Source: Pseudomonadales bacterium
Lineage (GTDB): Bacteria; Pseudomonadota; Gammaproteobacteria; Pseudomonadales; JAHRWD01
Reading direction: 5' to 3'
DNA length: 64,000 nucleotides
Assembly (NCBI GenBank): GCA_029210125.1
Contig: JARGPR010000003.1
Location: 124,001 to 188,000, forward strand
Positions 16,974 through 25,297 of the stretch are shown here, in pieces. Numbering within the stretch: the first letter of the stretch is position 1; every line of letters begins with the position of its first letter. The notes under the pieces are model-generated. The model made no database searches and had not been told where the DNA came from. It was given only the letters and a program-made list of their open reading frames with translations. The position numbers and the translations under genes were made by a program.

Positions 16974-17108
16974 ATGTCCAAGAAACCACCATTTCCAGCC
17001 CCTGCCGGTAAAAAATGGATTTTCGTTAAATCCTTTAAACACTATCGATCAGGTAAGCAGGTATACCCTAAGAAAGCGGATTGTTTTTGCTTTTTAGTTA
17101 ACGGGTAG
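16974..17108 (+). CDS. Small basic protein of 44 residues, function unknown
   Basis: This frame has an almost ideal ribosome site (GGAGG, 7 bases before the ATG), its own space between two intrinsic terminators and a clear end, so it is probably translated. The product starts MSKKPPFPAPAGKKWIFVKS, is rich in Lys and Pro, and ends with an aromatic segment (KKADCFCFLVNG). The pattern of prolines, GKKW and a terminal FCFLV resembles other short conserved hypothetical proteins of accessory regions, but I cannot name a family. Nucleic-acid binding would suit the charge; that is inference. Confidence 0.65.
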   Translation: MSKKPPFPAPAGKKWIFVKSFKHYRSGKQVYPKKADCFCFLVNG

Positions 17109-17114
17109 TAATCG

Positions 17115-17143
17115 AAGGGGGGAGGAAACTCCCCCCTTTTTTT
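17115..17143 (+). terminator. Intrinsic terminator after the 44-codon gene
   Basis: AAGGGGGGAG (17115-17124), a GAAA tetraloop and CTCCCCCCTT (17129-17138) run into a T7 tract (17137-17143). It follows the stop by 6 bases and also separates this gene from the convergent methyltransferase. Confidence 0.9.
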
Positions 17144-17198
17144 GAACCTAACGTCAGAGGAAAAATTGGATTTGCTATTGCTGGAATTTAACCGCCTA

Positions 17199-17816
17199 TC
17201 AAGCGACACGCTCAAGAACAGCCAATGTATTCACCATAGCCAACTCTTGAAACAACCCCGAAGCTAGCGCCAGTTTATAAATATCGTAGGGTGCCTGACC
17301 ACCTTTGGTGGGGTCGGGGAAAATATCGTGAATGGCCAAAATACCACCGGGCATAATATGCCCTGCCCAGCTGCGGTAGTCGGTCATTGCGGCTTCGATG
17401 CTATGACCGCCATCAATAAATACCATCGCTAATGGAGTGCTCCAGAATTTGGCGGCGATACCTGAACTGGTCACTAATGGAACCACTACATCCTCAAGCC
17501 CTGCTGCTTTCATATTTTTGCGAAATTCCCTGAAGCTATCGAGACATTCGGCGCTAGCATCGTACAGATCAGCATCGTGGTACTCCTCCCCTAACTGATG
17601 TTCCTCTGAGCCACGGTGATGATCCAACGCGTACAATAGAGAACCATTTTCCTGACATCCGGCACCGAAATAGAGTGTGGATTTTCCGCAGTAGCTGCCT
17701 ACTTCCAGGCACGGCCCCAGCACGGAGACTTCTTTGGCGTATTCATACAGGGCTGCGCCTTCGTCATCGGCCAGAAAGCCTTTTACTGTGTTGGGGTCAA
17801 TTTTTAGAGGTTGCAT
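17199..17816 (-). CDS. Class I SAM-dependent methyltransferase (Methyltransf_24-like)
   Basis: A 205-residue Rossmann methyltransferase. Motif I is CLEVGSYCGKSTLYFG (residues about 36-51), followed by LLYALDHHRGS with the SAM-ribose acidic residue, then MVFIDGGHSIEAAMTDYRSW and PGGILAIHDIF. The FIDGGH-type motif is typical of the Methyltransf_24 and cephalosporin-hydroxylase-like group, whose substrates are often sugars or small polar molecules. It begins 33 bases after the bioD stop with AGGA near the ATG, so it may be the last gene of the bio operon, although no biotin role is known for this family. It could instead belong to the glycosyltransferase cluster now separated from it by the accessory patch. 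Confidence 0.8.
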   Translation of the reverse strand: MQPLKIDPNTVKGFLADDEGAALYEYAKEVSVLGPCLEVGSYCGKSTLYFGAGCQENGSLLYALDHHRGSEEHQLGEEYHDADLYDASAECLDSFREFRKNMKAAGLEDVVVPLVTSSGIAAKFWSTPLAMVFIDGGHSIEAAMTDYRSWAGHIMPGGILAIHDIFPDPTKGGQAPYDIYKLALASGLFQELAMVNTLAVLERVA

Positions 17817-17849
17817 AATGTACGTCCTGGTTCACATTAGTTTTTACAA

Positions 17850-18533
17850 TTAGAGTGTTTCTATATTCAAACAACCTGCGATTTCTTTACCTGTGGGGTC
17901 CTCAAGGTGAGGCACGATACCAAGGCAAGGTTCTGGAATTTGACGTTTTAATGTTTCAAGGTTTTCCTGGTAGCAGGACATCTCGGCATCAACACGGTTG
18001 GCTACCCAACCAGCAACTGATAAACCGTCGGCACGGATCGCCTCTAAACTCAGCATTGCGTGATTAATACAGCCTAACCGCATACTTACCACCAAGATCA
18101 CTGGCAAGTTCAACATTTTAGCGACATCGGCAAAGGTTTCTGTACGGTTAATTGGTACCCGCCAGCCCCCTGCGCCCTCGACCAATGTAATACCCGATTC
18201 AAGGTTTAAAATCTTACGGCAATACTCGGTTAACTGTTCCGCACTCACTTCAACCCCGACCTGCTCCGCTGCAATATGGGGTGCAATGGCGGGTTCAAGC
18301 GCAATGGGATTCACCTGCGAATAGGGCAATGACAAAGTCATGGCATCCATCAGTTCAAGGGCGTCTTCGTTTTGAAAACCATCGGCTGTTTGCTCACAAC
18401 CCGCCGCCATCGGTTTGACCGCTGCACTGCTGAGGCCACGTTGGCGAGCATATTCGAGAATACCGCAGGCGATGCGGGTTTTTCCGACATCGGTATCGGT
18501 GCCGGTTACAAAGTAGCTAACAGGTGCTTTCAC
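17850..18533 (-). CDS. bioD: Dethiobiotin synthetase
   Basis: BioD closes the ureido ring: 7,8-diaminopelargonate plus CO2 and ATP gives dethiobiotin. The 227 residues open with the P-loop YFVTGTDTDVGKTRIACG (residues about 7-24), carry the DAPA-binding AVKPMAAGCE and the LVEGAGGWRVP loop, and end with the nucleotide-base region. Length and motifs are normal. It follows bioC by 30 bases. Confidence 0.96.
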   Translation of the reverse strand: MKAPVSYFVTGTDTDVGKTRIACGILEYARQRGLSSAAVKPMAAGCEQTADGFQNEDALELMDAMTLSLPYSQVNPIALEPAIAPHIAAEQVGVEVSAEQLTEYCRKILNLESGITLVEGAGGWRVPINRTETFADVAKMLNLPVILVVSMRLGCINHAMLSLEAIRADGLSVAGWVANRVDAEMSCYQENLETLKRQIPEPCLGIVPHLEDPTGKEIAGCLNIETL

Positions 18534-18563
18534 TTTAAAGTTCCAATCAGGTTCTGGCCTAAA

Positions 18564-19394
18564 TCAGGCAACGGAAATTCCGTAATAAACTTCATAGGTC
18601 GCGGGTAAGACCCCATCTTTACTACGAAACTGCTCATAATTTTCAATCAGTTTTTTGATGCGGTTCTTGCCCGTCAAACCACTGGATTGCTGCTCATTCA
18701 TATTATGAGCACCGAGGCTTTTTAGCTCTTTGGTCAGCTGATTTAGACGCTGATATTCCAGCACAATGTCGTGACTGCTGAGGTCTGCCGAAAAAAACGA
18801 TTGTCCAGCCATTAACTGCTCCACACATTCAAATGGCATAAATTCATTCACATGAACGTGCTGATCAATCGGTCTCCAGGCTTCTTTTAATTCGTACAGG
18901 GTTCTTGGGCCTAGTGTTGAAAATGCCAGTACGCCTCCGGGTTTTAATGCCCGTTTGGCTTCACGAATAAATGCTTCGAGATCACCGCACCACTGGACTA
19001 CCAGACTGGAATAAATCAGATCAAAACTATTGTCAGCAAAGGGAAGGTTTTCGACATCTGCTTGCGCCCAATGGGTGCGCGATTGTTCTGTTTCGGTAGT
19101 TTTATCCACTGCGTAACTCAACATTCCGGCGGCGAGATCAATCGCGTAGATCTGCTCCGGGTTGTGTTGCTTGGTCAATTGACGGGTAAAGTAGCCGGTT
19201 CCGCAACCCGCATCGAGAATGGTCTTTGCTTCGATGCTTTGGGGTATTTTAGCCAGTAACTCATTACCGACCTGCTGCTGCAACTGCGCGACTGAATCAT
19301 AACTGGCGGCGGAGCGACTAAAGGATGCGGCAATGCGGGATTTGTCGACCGGCGCGGGGCTGTATGATTCGTTCATGGGTTGAGTACTGCTCAT
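18564..19394 (-). CDS. bioC: Malonyl-ACP O-methyltransferase
   Basis: BioC methylates malonyl-ACP so that fatty-acid synthesis can build the pimeloyl chain of biotin. At 276 aa it shows the BioC N-terminus (SRIAASFSRSAASYDSVAQLQQ), motif I ILDAGCGTGYFTRQL, IDLAAGMLSYA and the later NSFDLIYSSLVVQWC. Its start overlaps the bioF stop by 4 bases, indicating coupling. BioC needs BioH to free pimeloyl-ACP; no bioH lies between bioF and bioC here, unlike in Pseudomonas. Confidence 0.94.
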   Translation of the reverse strand: MSSTQPMNESYSPAPVDKSRIAASFSRSAASYDSVAQLQQQVGNELLAKIPQSIEAKTILDAGCGTGYFTRQLTKQHNPEQIYAIDLAAGMLSYAVDKTTETEQSRTHWAQADVENLPFADNSFDLIYSSLVVQWCGDLEAFIREAKRALKPGGVLAFSTLGPRTLYELKEAWRPIDQHVHVNEFMPFECVEQLMAGQSFFSADLSSHDIVLEYQRLNQLTKELKSLGAHNMNEQQSSGLTGKNRIKKLIENYEQFRSKDGVLPATYEVYYGISVA

Positions 19395-20575
19395 AAATTC
19401 GCACTCAGATTTCGGTTGCTACAGGCCTTATCGAGAGCCTCTAGCAATGCCGCAATATGTTGATCTGTATGGCCTGCGGTCAGGGTGATACGTAATCGAG
19501 ATGTGCCCTCGGGCACTGTGGGTGGGCGAATCGCGCTGATCAGGAACCCTGCCCGTCGCAGCTCTTCACTGATCTCGATTGCCTGTTTGGCATCCCCCAC
19601 ATGCAGAGGCTGGATAGGGGTCAGGGATGGCATCAGGTTTAAGCCGATCCGCTCTGCCCCACTACGAAAAGTGCTAATTAACTCTGCCAGATGCTGGCGC
19701 CGCCAAGGCTCTGTTTTAATCAACCCAAGGCTGGTTCGAGTAGCAGCGGCCACCGCTGGCGGCAGCGCCGTGGTGTAAATATAGGTACGGGCGTTTTGAA
19801 TCAGGGTTTCTATCAGTTCCTCAGAACCCGCAATAAAAGCCCCAAAAGTGCCTAGCGCCTTACCGAGGGTGCCCATCAAAATAGGCACCTCCTGCTGGGG
19901 CAGATTGAACTGCTCCAGTGTGCCGCTGCCTTTTGCGCCTAAAAAACCGATGCCGTGGGCATCATCCACCATTAGCCAGGCTTGATGCTGTTGGGTGACC
20001 GAGGCCAACTCTGGCACCGGAGCCAAATCACCGTCCATGCTAAAAACGCCATCGGTGACGACCAGTTTCCGATTACCTTTGGTATGCCTTAACGTTTCTT
20101 CGAGGTGAGCACAGTCATTGTGACGGTAGCGTTTAAGAGTTGCTCGGCTAAGCAGAGCCGCATCGATCAGGGATGCGTGGTTGAGGCGATCTTCAAAAAC
20201 CGCATCGTTTCGACCACATAGAGCGGAGATTACCCCAAGATTGGCCATGTATCCGGTTGAAAACAGCAGCGCCCGGTCGCGGCCGGTAAATTCTGCCAGT
20301 TCAAGTTCAAGGTTCTGGTGTGCTGAGGAGTGACCATTGATCAGGTGCGATGCACCGCTGCCAACCCCGTAGCGGTTGGCAGCGTCTTTGAAAGATTGAA
20401 CCAAGTCCGGATGGTTGGCTAACCCAAGGTAATCATTGCTGCAGAAATTCAGATAGTCCCTGCCCTCAACTTTTATTTCAGAACCCTGTGGCGACTGCAC
20501 TTCAAGCCGCTTTCTATACAGGTGCTGCTGCTTTTTTTCAGCAAGGCCTTCGGCTAAATTAAAAGGGTCGGACAT
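19391..20575 (-). CDS. bioF: 8-amino-7-oxononanoate synthase
   Basis: A PLP-dependent alpha-oxoamine synthase that condenses pimeloyl-ACP (or CoA) with alanine. The 394 residues carry the family motifs: NFCSNDYLGLANHP (about 42-55), GSGASHLINGHSSAHQ, MVDDAHGIGFLG, and the PLP lysine in PILMGTLGKALGTFGAFI. Third-last of the operon, with a 45-base gap after bioB and a 4-base overlap with bioC. Confidence 0.96.
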   Translation of the reverse strand: MSDPFNLAEGLAEKKQQHLYRKRLEVQSPQGSEIKVEGRDYLNFCSNDYLGLANHPDLVQSFKDAANRYGVGSGASHLINGHSSAHQNLELELAEFTGRDRALLFSTGYMANLGVISALCGRNDAVFEDRLNHASLIDAALLSRATLKRYRHNDCAHLEETLRHTKGNRKLVVTDGVFSMDGDLAPVPELASVTQQHQAWLMVDDAHGIGFLGAKGSGTLEQFNLPQQEVPILMGTLGKALGTFGAFIAGSEELIETLIQNARTYIYTTALPPAVAAATRTSLGLIKTEPWRRQHLAELISTFRSGAERIGLNLMPSLTPIQPLHVGDAKQAIEISEELRRAGFLISAIRPPTVPEGTSRLRITLTAGHTDQHIAALLEALDKACSNRNLSANL

Positions 20576-20620
20576 GTTTTGGCTAAAAAATCTGGGGGTT
20601 ACAGATACCGACCCACCACT

Positions 20621-21631
20621 CTAGCTAGCCGCATCGTAAAAAAGCGCTGCTTCTTTACGGCGTGGTTTTGCTGCGGTTTCGTCATATTCTTCAGATTGAA
20701 TACCGAGTCGCTCGAACAGCTGCATATCATCGCTTTGCTGCGGAAGAGGACAGGTTAATAGTTTTTCACCACAGAAAATTGAGTTGGCTCCAGCGAAAAA
20801 ACACATTGCCTGCAGTTGGTCGTTCATATCATCACGACCGGCGGAAATTCTGACCTGACTATGGGGCATCAGGATACGGGCAACGGCAATCGTGCGGACA
20901 AAATCAAAGGGATCAAGATCTTCAATATCATCCAGCGGTGTACCTTCCACTTTGATGAGATTGTTGATCGGTACACTTTCAGGGTGTACCGGCAAATTCG
21001 CCAGTTGCATGAGCAAACCGGCGCGATCATTAGCACCTTCACCCATACCAACAATGCCACCACTACAGATCTTCATACCCGCATCACGCACACGACTTAG
21101 GGTATCAAGACGATCCTGATAGTTTCGGGTCGTAATAATGGAGTCGTAAAATTCCGGCGAGGTATCAAGGTTGTGGTTGTAATAATCCAGTCCGGCATCC
21201 GCTAATTCTGCGGTCTGTTCATCACTCAACATGCCGAGGGTCATGCAGGTTTCCATGCCCATCTCTTTAACCTGTTTGACCATATCCAGCACGTAGGGCA
21301 TATCTGCAACAGGCGGCGAACGCCAGGCCGCCCCCATACAAAAACGGGTTGCTCCGGCCTCTTTGGCGCGACGAGCTTCTTCGATAACCTTCTCAACCTC
21401 CATCAACTTCTGTTTCTCAAGGCCGGTGTTATAGTGGGCGCTCTGGGGGCAGTATTTGCAATCCTCGGGGCAGGCTCCGGTTTTGATGGAGAGTAAGGTA
21501 CTCACCTGCACTTCATTCGGATTATGAAATTTGCGATGTACCGTATGAGCCTGAAACAACAGGTCATTCATCGGTTGATCAAATAGTTGTGTAACTTCCT
21601 GGAGACTCCAGTTGTGGCGTATCTCATTCAT
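20621..21631 (-). CDS. bioB: Biotin synthase
   Basis: A radical-SAM enzyme that inserts sulfur into dethiobiotin. The CxxxCxxC cluster motif is in [19 protein letters not shown] (about residues 50-68), and [10 protein letters not shown] and the [11 protein letters not shown] segment hold the SAM and substrate residues. At 336 aa it has normal length. It is the first gene of bioBFCD, and its promoter overlaps a BirA-type operator at 21713-21745. Confidence 0.97.
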   Translation of the reverse strand: MNEIRHNWSLQEVTQLFDQPMNDLLFQAHTVHRKFHNPNEVQVSTLLSIKTGACPEDCKYCPQSAHYNTGLEKQKLMEVEKVIEEARRAKEAGATRFCMGAAWRSPPVADMPYVLDMVKQVKEMGMETCMTLGMLSDEQTAELADAGLDYYNHNLDTSPEFYDSIITTRNYQDRLDTLSRVRDAGMKICSGGIVGMGEGANDRAGLLMQLANLPVHPESVPINNLIKVEGTPLDDIEDLDPFDFVRTIAVARILMPHSQVRISAGRDDMNDQLQAMCFFAGANSIFCGEKLLTCPLPQQSDDMQLFERLGIQSEEYDETAAKPRRKEAALFYDAAS

Positions 21632-21691
21632 ATTTGTCAGCCCGTGATGACAGTGCCGAAACGGCGGTTATTACCAAAATTTGAAGACGCA

Positions 21692-21719
21692 ATGATAATG
21701 ATGCCTGACCCGCTGTCAA
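21692..21719 (-). promoter_or_regulatory. Sigma-70 promoter of the bio operon
   Basis: On the minus strand TTGACA (21714-21719) is separated by 16 bases from TATCAT (21692-21697). The -35 hexamer lies inside the left arm of the BirA-type operator, so bound repressor would block it. The bioB start codon is 61 bases downstream of the -10. Confidence 0.7.
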
Positions 21720-21745
21720 CCAGAAGAGCACTACGTGGTTAACAA
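21713..21745. promoter_or_regulatory. BirA (biotin repressor) operator between bioB and comF
   Basis: CTGTCAACC, 15 bases, then GGTTAACAA form an interrupted palindrome that closely resembles the gammaproteobacterial BirA box (TTGTAAACC-N14/16-GGTTTACAA). One arm covers the bioB -35 and the other covers codons 1 to 4 of comF. Biotinoyl-AMP-bound BirA should therefore repress bioBFCD and may hinder comF expression. Confidence 0.72.
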
Positions 21746-22442
21746 CTGGCTGAATAAAATACCGTCCTGGTTATTTCCCCACCGCTGCGTACTTTGCAAC
21801 GCGGCGGGACAATCAACATTAGATCTGTGCATTCACTGCCAACGGGATTTACCGTGGCTGGATTCTACCTGCCAGCGCTGTGGCTGGCCGATTGAGTCCT
21901 CTCAAAGCTATCGTCAATGTGGCCGCTGCCTTAATCAGACTTTAGCTTACGACCGTGCGATTTCACTGCTGGAGTACCGTTGGCCTATCGATCAGATGGT
22001 GATTGAACTCAAATTCCAGAAGAATCGTGCCCACGCGAGGGTGCTTGCGACGTTGATGGCAGAGTTTCTGCCTCATCATTACGATAATCAATCACTCCCG
22101 CAGCTCATTACCAGTGTACCGATGCACCCCCAACGACTGTGGGAACGGGGTTTTAATCAGGCGGATCTGATCGCTAAGCGGATCGCGGGGCTACTGGGTA
22201 TTCCTTACGCTCCGAACCTGGCCCGCAGAACCCGTTATTCAAAACCCCAAACCGGATTAAACGCCCAACAGCGGGCCGCCAATATCGCTGGCTGTTTTGA
22301 ATGTGACTTACCCAATTGCGAATCGATTGCTATCGTTGATGATGTGCTCACCACCGGTAGTACCACCCATGAATTAAGTAAGCAGTTTCGAAAAACCGGT
22401 GTAGAGCAGATACATATCTGGACCTTGGCACGAACGCTCTAA
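21735..22442 (+). CDS. comF: ComF-family amidophosphoribosyltransferase-like protein
   Basis: A 235-residue protein with an N-terminal zinc-ribbon region (CVLCNAAGQSTLDLCIHC, then CQRCGWPIES and CGRC) and a C-terminal phosphoribosyltransferase fold with the PRPP loop IAIVDDVLTTGSTTHE. ComF proteins are needed for DNA uptake in naturally competent bacteria, and the type IV pilus motor genes nearby would fit, but the biochemical role is unclear. Translation starts at GTG 21735, with AGAAGAG at suitable spacing; its first codons lie within the BirA operator. It is convergent with proC. Confidence 0.87.
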   Translation: MVNNWLNKIPSWLFPHRCVLCNAAGQSTLDLCIHCQRDLPWLDSTCQRCGWPIESSQSYRQCGRCLNQTLAYDRAISLLEYRWPIDQMVIELKFQKNRAHARVLATLMAEFLPHHYDNQSLPQLITSVPMHPQRLWERGFNQADLIAKRIAGLLGIPYAPNLARRTRYSKPQTGLNAQQRAANIAGCFECDLPNCESIAIVDDVLTTGSTTHELSKQFRKTGVEQIHIWTLARTL

Positions 22443-22475
22443 CGAGCCAGGAGCACCAGGGAAAGGTTTCTAAAA

Positions 22476-23300
22476 TCAGTCGTCCATTTTTGCCAGCTCA
22501 ACAGAACGCTGTCTGGCATCCTCCATGGCGGTTGCAAATAATGCCCTCAATCCACCTTTTTCAAAGGCCTGTAGTGCGCGTTCTGTTGTGCCGCCAGGAG
22601 AGGTCACATTAACACGCAATTGAGCGGGATCCTGATTCCCTTCGGATGCAAGTGCTGCGGCACCCAGTGCCGTTTTTTGAGTTAAGCGACGAGCAGTATC
22701 GGGTTTCAGGCCCATCTCTATCGCCGCTGCTTCCATCGCTTCCATCACTAAAAAGAAATAGGCGGGGCCGCTGCCGGATACGGCGGTCACCGCATCAATT
22801 TCAGCTTCATCCTCAAGCCACAGACTAATACCCACCGCATCCATAACCGATTGAGCCTGTTGCCGCTGGGATTCGCTGACCTGGTCATTCGCGAACATAC
22901 CGGTAGCGCCGTGCTGAACCAGCGCAGGCGTATTGGGCATACATCGAACAATAGCTGCTGGCTGTTGCAACCACTCCAGCATCGCAGCGATGGTAATACC
23001 GGCGGCAATTGAAATCAGCAATGGTTTGCGCTGCGCCACCGCATCACGCAGATCCTCCAGTACAGGCCGGAAAATCTGGGGTTTGATCGCAAAAACCACC
23101 AGATCCGCTTCACCTACCGCCGCAGCATTATCGGTAGTAATCCGCACACCCAACTGTTGCTGTAATGAATCCAACTGGGGTTGTTCTGGGCCAGCGACAA
23201 TAATGTTGTTAGCAGGAAAGCCCTGTTTAACGATGCCGCCAATTAAAGCGGCTGCCATATTGCCGGAGCCTATAAAGGTAATAACCGTGTTCTGTTGCAT
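22476..23300 (-). CDS. proC: Pyrroline-5-carboxylate reductase
   Basis: ProC catalyses the last step of proline synthesis, the NAD(P)H reduction of pyrroline-5-carboxylate. The 274 residues begin with the dinucleotide fold ITFIGSGNMAAALIGGIV, and the C-terminal signature (VTSPGGTTERALQAFEKGG) holds the substrate-binding region. VSGSGPAYFFLVMEAM is also typical. It lies 80 bases after yggS on the same strand, a very common pairing. Confidence 0.96.
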   Translation of the reverse strand: MQQNTVITFIGSGNMAAALIGGIVKQGFPANNIIVAGPEQPQLDSLQQQLGVRITTDNAAAVGEADLVVFAIKPQIFRPVLEDLRDAVAQRKPLLISIAAGITIAAMLEWLQQPAAIVRCMPNTPALVQHGATGMFANDQVSESQRQQAQSVMDAVGISLWLEDEAEIDAVTAVSGSGPAYFFLVMEAMEAAAIEMGLKPDTARRLTQKTALGAAALASEGNQDPAQLRVNVTSPGGTTERALQAFEKGGLRALFATAMEDARQRSVELAKMDD

Positions 23301-23380
23301 AGTAGCTTCTCAAGTCATCATGTATTGGAGATTGATACGGACTGCCTGTCCGCTGAAACGTCGGCCTGCAAAGATCTCAA

Positions 23381-24085
23381 TTAGTTCGTTTTCGAACTAT
23401 TCGGCTCGCGAGCACCAAAGATTGCGGTGCCGACTCGTACAAAGGTCGCGCCTTCCGCGACCGCGGCTTCCAAATCCTGTGACATACCCATAGACAGTGA
23501 GTCCATCTGCGGCAGGTCTGTTTGTAAATCCTTCAGCAACCGTCTAAGTTCCCTGAAAACAGTGCGCTGTTTCGATAGCTCCTGCTCGGCCCTTGGCAGG
23601 GTCATCAGACCGCGAAGTTGAAGTCCCGGCAGGCTCATAATTTGCTGTGCTAACTCCGCGGTTTGCTTAACAGAAACACCGGATTTATTCGGATCATTAC
23701 TGATGTTTACCTGAATGAATACCTTCAAAGGTGGCTTTCCTACTGGTCGGTTTCGACTCAGCTTTTCGGCAACCACCAAACGATCTACGCTATGAACCCA
23801 GTCGAAATGAAGAGCAATATCCCGTGCCTTGCGGGATTGTATCGGCCCAATAAAGTGCCAGATAATATCTTCCTGTGGGAGCGCGCTACGTTTATTGATA
23901 GCCTCCTGAAGATAATTTTCGCCAAAATTGCGGATTCCGGCTTTGTATGCCTCAATAATGCGCTCCGCAGTTTGGGTTTTGCTAGCTGCGATTAGGGTTA
24001 CCGAATCTTGAGGCCGAGCATACAGTTGCTCAAAACCCTTGATATCATTTACGACGGTTTGAATATTTTCAGCTATGCTTTTCAT
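23381..24085 (-). CDS. yggS: PLP homeostasis protein YggS
   Basis: A single-domain alanine-racemase-like barrel (234 aa) that binds pyridoxal phosphate and keeps B6 and amino-acid pools balanced. The PLP lysine is in LIAASKTQ (near residue 34), with NFGENYLQEA, WHFIGPIQSRK and the phosphate-binding SMGMSQDLEAAVAEGATFVRVG. Divergent from pilT, with proC downstream, exactly as in Pseudomonas. Confidence 0.93.
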   Translation of the reverse strand: MKSIAENIQTVVNDIKGFEQLYARPQDSVTLIAASKTQTAERIIEAYKAGIRNFGENYLQEAINKRSALPQEDIIWHFIGPIQSRKARDIALHFDWVHSVDRLVVAEKLSRNRPVGKPPLKVFIQVNISNDPNKSGVSVKQTAELAQQIMSLPGLQLRGLMTLPRAEQELSKQRTVFRELRRLLKDLQTDLPQMDSLSMGMSQDLEAAVAEGATFVRVGTAIFGAREPNSSKTN

Positions 24086-24194
24086 GTTAGATATTCAAAT
24101 GGTTACGGCTATCTATCAACATCATTTTATTTCCGTCGCTGAGCCCTGAAATAAAGGCTTGGCGCACTATTATAAACCGATCTCGAGTGCAAAT

Positions 24195-25229
24195 ATGGAT
24201 ATCACTGAAATGTTGGCATTCTGCGTAAAGCAGAACGCATCTGACTTACACCTTTCATCGGGATTACCTCCGATGATTCGCGTTGATGGCGATGTCCGCC
24301 GCATCAATTTACCTGCGCTTACTCAAACTGAAGTCCATGGTCTTGTTTATGAGATCATGAATGACAAGCAGCGTAAGGATTTTGAAGAACAGCTGGAAAC
24401 CGATTTTTCCTTCGAGGTTCCCGGTATCGCTCGATTCAGGGTCAATGCATTCAACCAGAACCGTGGATCTGCTGCGGTATTCAGAACCATTCCTTCGAAG
24501 GTGCTAACCATGGAGGAACTTGGTCAGGGCGCTGTTTTTAAGGAGATTGCCGCTACCCCAAGGGGGCTGGTTTTGGTGACAGGCCCAACCGGTTCGGGTA
24601 AGAGTACCACCCTGGCAGCGATGATTGATTACATCAATGACAATCGTTATGAACACATACTGACGATCGAAGACCCGATCGAATTTGTTCATGAGAGCAA
24701 AAAGTGCCTGGTCAATCAGCGTGAGGTTCATAAGGACACCCACGGTTTCAACGAAGCGTTGAGGTCTGCGCTGCGGGAGGATCCCGATGTAATTCTAGTG
24801 GGTGAGCTTCGTGACCTTGAAACTATACGGTTGGCACTTACCGCCGCGGAAACGGGCCACGTCGTGTTTGGCACGCTGCACACCTCATCCGCCGCCAAGA
24901 CTATCGACAGAATTATCGATGTTTTTCCTTCCGAGGAAAAAACCATGGTCCGTTCAATGCTGTCAGAATCTCTCAGAGCGGTTATCTCTCAAACCCTACT
25001 GAAGAAAAATGGCGGTGGCCGGGTCGCTGCCCATGAAATCATGATCGCAACACCCGCAATCAGAAACCTTATTCGAGAAGACAAAATTGCCCAGATGTAT
25101 TCTGCGATCCAAACCGGCGGATCATTGGGCATGCAAACCCTGGATCAATGCCTGTCTAATCTATTAAGTAGTGGCTTGATTACCCGGCAGGCAGCGCAGG
25201 AAAAAGCAAAAACCCCTGAATCGTTCTAG
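24195..25229 (+). CDS. pilT: Type IV pilus retraction ATPase PilT
   Basis: PilT powers pilus retraction and twitching motility from the cytoplasmic base of the pilus. I place the start at ATG 24195 rather than the earlier TTG at 24159: it gives 344 residues and begins MDITEMLAFC as in Pseudomonas PilT, with the Walker A lysine at K136 (GPTGSGKST, 130-138). The Asp box (ILTIEDPIEFVH), Walker B region (DPDVILVGELRD) and His box (TAAETGHVVFGTLHTSSA) are intact, as is the C-terminal AIRNLIRE motif needed for retraction. Confidence 0.96.
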   Translation: MDITEMLAFCVKQNASDLHLSSGLPPMIRVDGDVRRINLPALTQTEVHGLVYEIMNDKQRKDFEEQLETDFSFEVPGIARFRVNAFNQNRGSAAVFRTIPSKVLTMEELGQGAVFKEIAATPRGLVLVTGPTGSGKSTTLAAMIDYINDNRYEHILTIEDPIEFVHESKKCLVNQREVHKDTHGFNEALRSALREDPDVILVGELRDLETIRLALTAAETGHVVFGTLHTSSAAKTIDRIIDVFPSEEKTMVRSMLSESLRAVISQTLLKKNGGGRVAAHEIMIATPAIRNLIREDKIAQMYSAIQTGGSLGMQTLDQCLSNLLSSGLITRQAAQEKAKTPESF

Positions 25230-25297
25230 CACGGCTGACGATTCAGCCACCAACAATTATACCGTTTCAATAACCTGTCTTAATCAATAGAGCGCTT

